From NCBI GenBank assembly GCA_001599815.1, contig BCIA01000003.1:3472001-3536000 (forward strand): DNA of 64,000 bases, written 5' to 3'. The position numbers and the translations under genes are program-made. The notes under the pieces were generated by a model that worked only from the letters and a program-made list of their open reading frames with translations, ran no database searches and was not told where the DNA came from. This stretch comes from Furcasterigmium furcatum. Its lineage: Eukaryota > Ascomycota > Sordariomycetes > Glomerellales > Plectosphaerellaceae. The stretch's first letter is position 1. Every line of letters starts with the position of its first letter. Positions 61,822 to 64,000 of the stretch are shown one piece after another.

Positions 61822-63258
61822 ATGGGTGGTGAGTTCGCGCCCCTCCTCTTCATACGTGCGCCCAACACATGCTGACGACGAGCCAAAGCTCTCGACAGAT
61901 TGGGCCAGCTGTCCAGCCAGCTCGGCGGCGCCGGCAGCGGCAAGGCCAAGCTCCTGCAGAAGAACCCCGACGATGTATGTGCATTCTGCCAGGTCCCCGG
62001 CGCAACGCGCAGTCCGCTTACCCTCTCGCTTCCAGGTCGTCGTCACCACCGCTCTCCGCACCGCCTTCACGAAAGGCGGCAAGGGTGGCTTCAAGGACAC
62101 ACACGCTGCCGACCTCATGGCCGGTGCCCTGAAAGCCCTGCTCGAGCGCTCCAAGATCGACCCATCCCTCGTCGAAGATATTGCCGTCGGCACCGTCCTG
62201 GCGCCCGGCGGCGGCGCCACCGAGATGCGCGCCGCTGCTCTGGTCGCCGGCTTCCCCGTTGAGACCGCCGTCCGCACCCTGAACCGCCAGTGCTCGTCCG
62301 GCCTCCAGGCCTGCGTCGACGTCGCCAACCAGATCAAGACCGGCATGATCGAGATCGGCATCGGCGCAGGCGTCGAGAGCATGAGCCTCAACTACGGGTA
62401 AGTCCTTTCCGTCGGAACGCCATATAGCTGTCCCCCGTGCTGACCACCCATCTTGCCAGCCCCGGCGCCGTCGCTGAGTTCTCCGACAACTTCGAGGCCA
62501 ACACCGAGGCGGCCAACTGCAAGGTCCCCATGGGCGTCCTCTCCGAAGACATGGCCCGGGACCTCCAGATCCCCCGTGTCAAGCAGGATGCCTTCGCCGC
62601 CTCTTCCTACGAGAAGGCCGCCAAGGCCCAGGCCGAGGGTCTCTTCGACAACGAAATCGCCCCCCTGACCGTCAGCTTCACGGACCCCAAGTCCGGCGAG
62701 ACCAAGCAAATCACCGTCTCCAAGGACGACGGTGTCCGTCCCGGCGTCAATGCCGAGTCCCTCGCAAAGATCAGGCCCGCCTTCGCCAAGGAGGGCAGCA
62801 TCCACGCCGGCAACGCCTCCCAGGTCTCCGACGGCGCTGCCGCCGTCCTCCTCATGAAGCGCAGCACCGCCGAGCGCCTCGGCCAACCCATCCTTGGAAA
62901 GTACGTCGCCGCCGCCATTGTTGGCATCCCGCCCCTTCTCATGGGTCAGGGCCCTTGGAAGGCTATCCCCCGCGCCAACGCTCTCGCCGGCATCTCCACC
63001 GAGGACGTCGACATCTACGAGATCAACGAGGCCTTCGCCTCCCAGTGCCTCTGGTCCGCCGAGCAGCTCGGTATCCCTCAGGAGAAGATCAACCCCAAGG
63101 GCGGCGCCATCGCCTTCGGTCACCCCCTGGGCTGCACCGGCGCCAGGCAGGTGTCCACGCTCTTGTACGAGCTGAAGAGGACTGGCAAGAAGGTCGGCAA
63201 CACGTCTATGTGTATCGGCACCGGCATGGGCATGAGCGCCGTCTGGGTGGCCGAATAA
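61822..63258 (+). CDS. POT1: Peroxisomal 3-ketoacyl-CoA thiolase
   Basis: Exons 61822-61828, 61889-61974, 62036-62397 and 62460-63258 give 417 aa; the first coding exon is just 7 nt (ATGGGTG). The enzyme cleaves 3-ketoacyl-CoA in the last step of peroxisomal beta-oxidation. After splicing the N-terminus reads MGALDRLGQLSSQL, containing RL-x5-QL at residues 6-14, a PTS2 peroxisomal import signal. Catalytic residues are the acyl-accepting Cys in NRQCSSGLQ, the His in FGHPLGCTGARQ and the second Cys in CIGTGMG. NEAFASQ is also present. Length and order match yeast Pot1/Fox3. Two CCTCGG cores upstream fit fatty-acid induction. Confidence 0.95.
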
Positions 63259-63652
63259 ATGTCTTTGGGTAAATGAATTGGATATCGAGCGGGAGAAAGG
63301 AAAAAGGGAAGAATGTACGAGTACATATCGCATCAATATCATGACATGAACACAAGCGTTTTAACCCTTCACGGGTGCCCCCGACGTGACGTGATTTAAC
63401 AATATCTACAACACACACATCGTAAACAATAGCTGGGCTGATATTCCCTGACCTTGATCATCCTCTGCCTGGATTCCTTCCATCTTAGTCTTCACCTACC
63501 TTAGTCATCTGCCAGGCTGACTATCCTCTGTTCAAGTAGCTTTCACGTCAGATACATCAGAGTACGCCGGATAACAAATGTTGTTTAATCAACTGTCTAA
63601 TCGCTGCCCTCGCTATCCTCGCTATCCTCATGAAACGCAACTCGCTTGACAC
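63259..63652. other. Convergent 3' region between thiolase and HECT ligase
   Basis: Two genes end here. It is AT-richer than its surroundings, with no recognisable gene. Confidence 0.5.
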
Positions 63653-64000
63653 TCAACTAAGATCAAAGCCCGCCCCCGACTCTATGGCCTGCAGTAGCTT
63701 CTTCCGCAGGGTTGCTTCATCTGTATACCTCGGTAGCTTGAGAAGATTCACGCATGTGCTCGTGCTCGGAAGACGCTCCTCGTCCGTGCCACTATCCCGG
63801 ATACTAAACCGCGGATTAAGCTGAGAAAAGCCGAGGAGGGGAGCTCGCGGCGTTGAGGTGACGTATTTGAGCAGAAGCCTACGCTGCTCGTCGGAAAAGT
63901 TGCGAACAACCTTCCAGAAGAGACGAATGGTGGGATGGTCTTCGGAGTGGCCTGGGTCGTAGAGGCCAGAGTAGATGGTGTTGCGTCGTAGATCGTCGAC
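63653..64000 (-). CDS. HUL5: HECT-type E3 ubiquitin ligase, C-terminal part (Hul5/UBE3C-like)
   Basis: The frame is open from the right edge to TGA at 63655-63653, giving the last 115 residues of a gene that starts outside the window. It is the C-lobe of a HECT domain, which takes ubiquitin from an E2 onto a cysteine and passes it to substrates. Seen here are IYSGLYDPGHSEDHP, FWKVVRNFSDEQ, LLKYVTSTPRAPLLGFSQLN and the active-site block STSTCVNLLKLPRY, with the catalytic Cys codon at 63752-63754. RKKLLQAIESGAGFDLS ends the protein. The wording around TSTPRAPLLGF and the GAGFDLS end is that of Hul5/UBE3C, the proteasome-associated ligase, rather than Rsp5 or Tom1. No start codon lies inside the window. 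Confidence 0.9.
   Translation of the reverse strand, partial: VDDLRRNTIYSGLYDPGHSEDHPTIRLFWKVVRNFSDEQRRLLLKYVTSTPRAPLLGFSQLNPRFSIRDSGTDEERLPSTSTCVNLLKLPRYTDEATLRKKLLQAIESGAGFDLS

Noticed and set aside
1..64000. CRISPR arrays, transposons or viral insertions
   Set aside because: No regularly spaced repeats, no transposase, reverse-transcriptase or integrase motifs and no long terminal or inverted repeats were noticed by eye; small or degenerate copies could be missed.

Overview
The window looks like chromosomal DNA of a filamentous ascomycete, most likely a Sordariomycete. Genes are monocistronic on both strands. Introns are short (about 52-64 nt), with GTRAGT-type donors, CTAAC/CTGAC branch sites and CAG/TAG acceptors. 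Coding DNA is GC-rich, and the proteins belong to ascomycete families (DASH subunit, Pby1-type SurE-TTL fusion, Zn2Cys6 regulator). Functions are called from motifs and family recognition by eye; no database search was run. Exon borders were derived by matching splice signals with reading phase.

Layout. 1-6 kb: a damaged F-box gene, an acyl-protein-thioesterase-like hydrolase, then a long gene-poor stretch. 6-9 kb: a Zn2Cys6 regulator with a GATA-motif-rich upstream region. 9.5-17 kb: genome maintenance and cell-cycle genes (MCM10, RNase H2 subunit B, DASH subunit Duo1, an unknown nuclear protein with many CDK-type sites). 18-30 kb: PBY1, a plasma-membrane-type Ca2+ pump and a nine-exon CTP synthase. 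33-42 kb: a Sir2-type deacetylase, a SCYL2-like pseudokinase, mitochondrial branched-chain aminotransferase and a complex I ESSS subunit. 42.5-49.4 kb: an accessory-looking module described below. 50-54 kb: a large FUSC/ArAE-like membrane transporter. 54-64 kb: DNA2, an unknown membrane protein, peroxisomal 3-ketoacyl-CoA thiolase, and the 3' end of a HUL5/UBE3C-type HECT ubiquitin ligase running off the right edge.

The most interesting region is 42,566-49,365. A TPR-CHAT protease and a caspase-fold protease with intact His/Cys dyads are transcribed divergently from one 621-bp promoter. A 286-aa protein that I suspect is a gasdermin-like pore former lies tail-to-tail with the caspase gene. 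Fungal gasdermin-like genes are known to sit beside CHAT or subtilisin protease genes. Two different caspase-type proteases around one candidate pore former would make a compact regulated-cell-death or allorecognition module.

A second theme is regulatory. The shared promoters of MCM10/RNH202, DUO1/unknown nuclear gene and DNA2/unknown membrane gene each carry a close pair of ACGCGT (MluI cell-cycle box) motifs, which suggests one MBF-type G1/S programme and ties two uncharacterised genes to it. Matching elements also occur upstream of the aminotransferase (TGAGTCA), the thiolase (two CCTCGG cores) and the transporter/pore-former pair (three AGGGG repeats).
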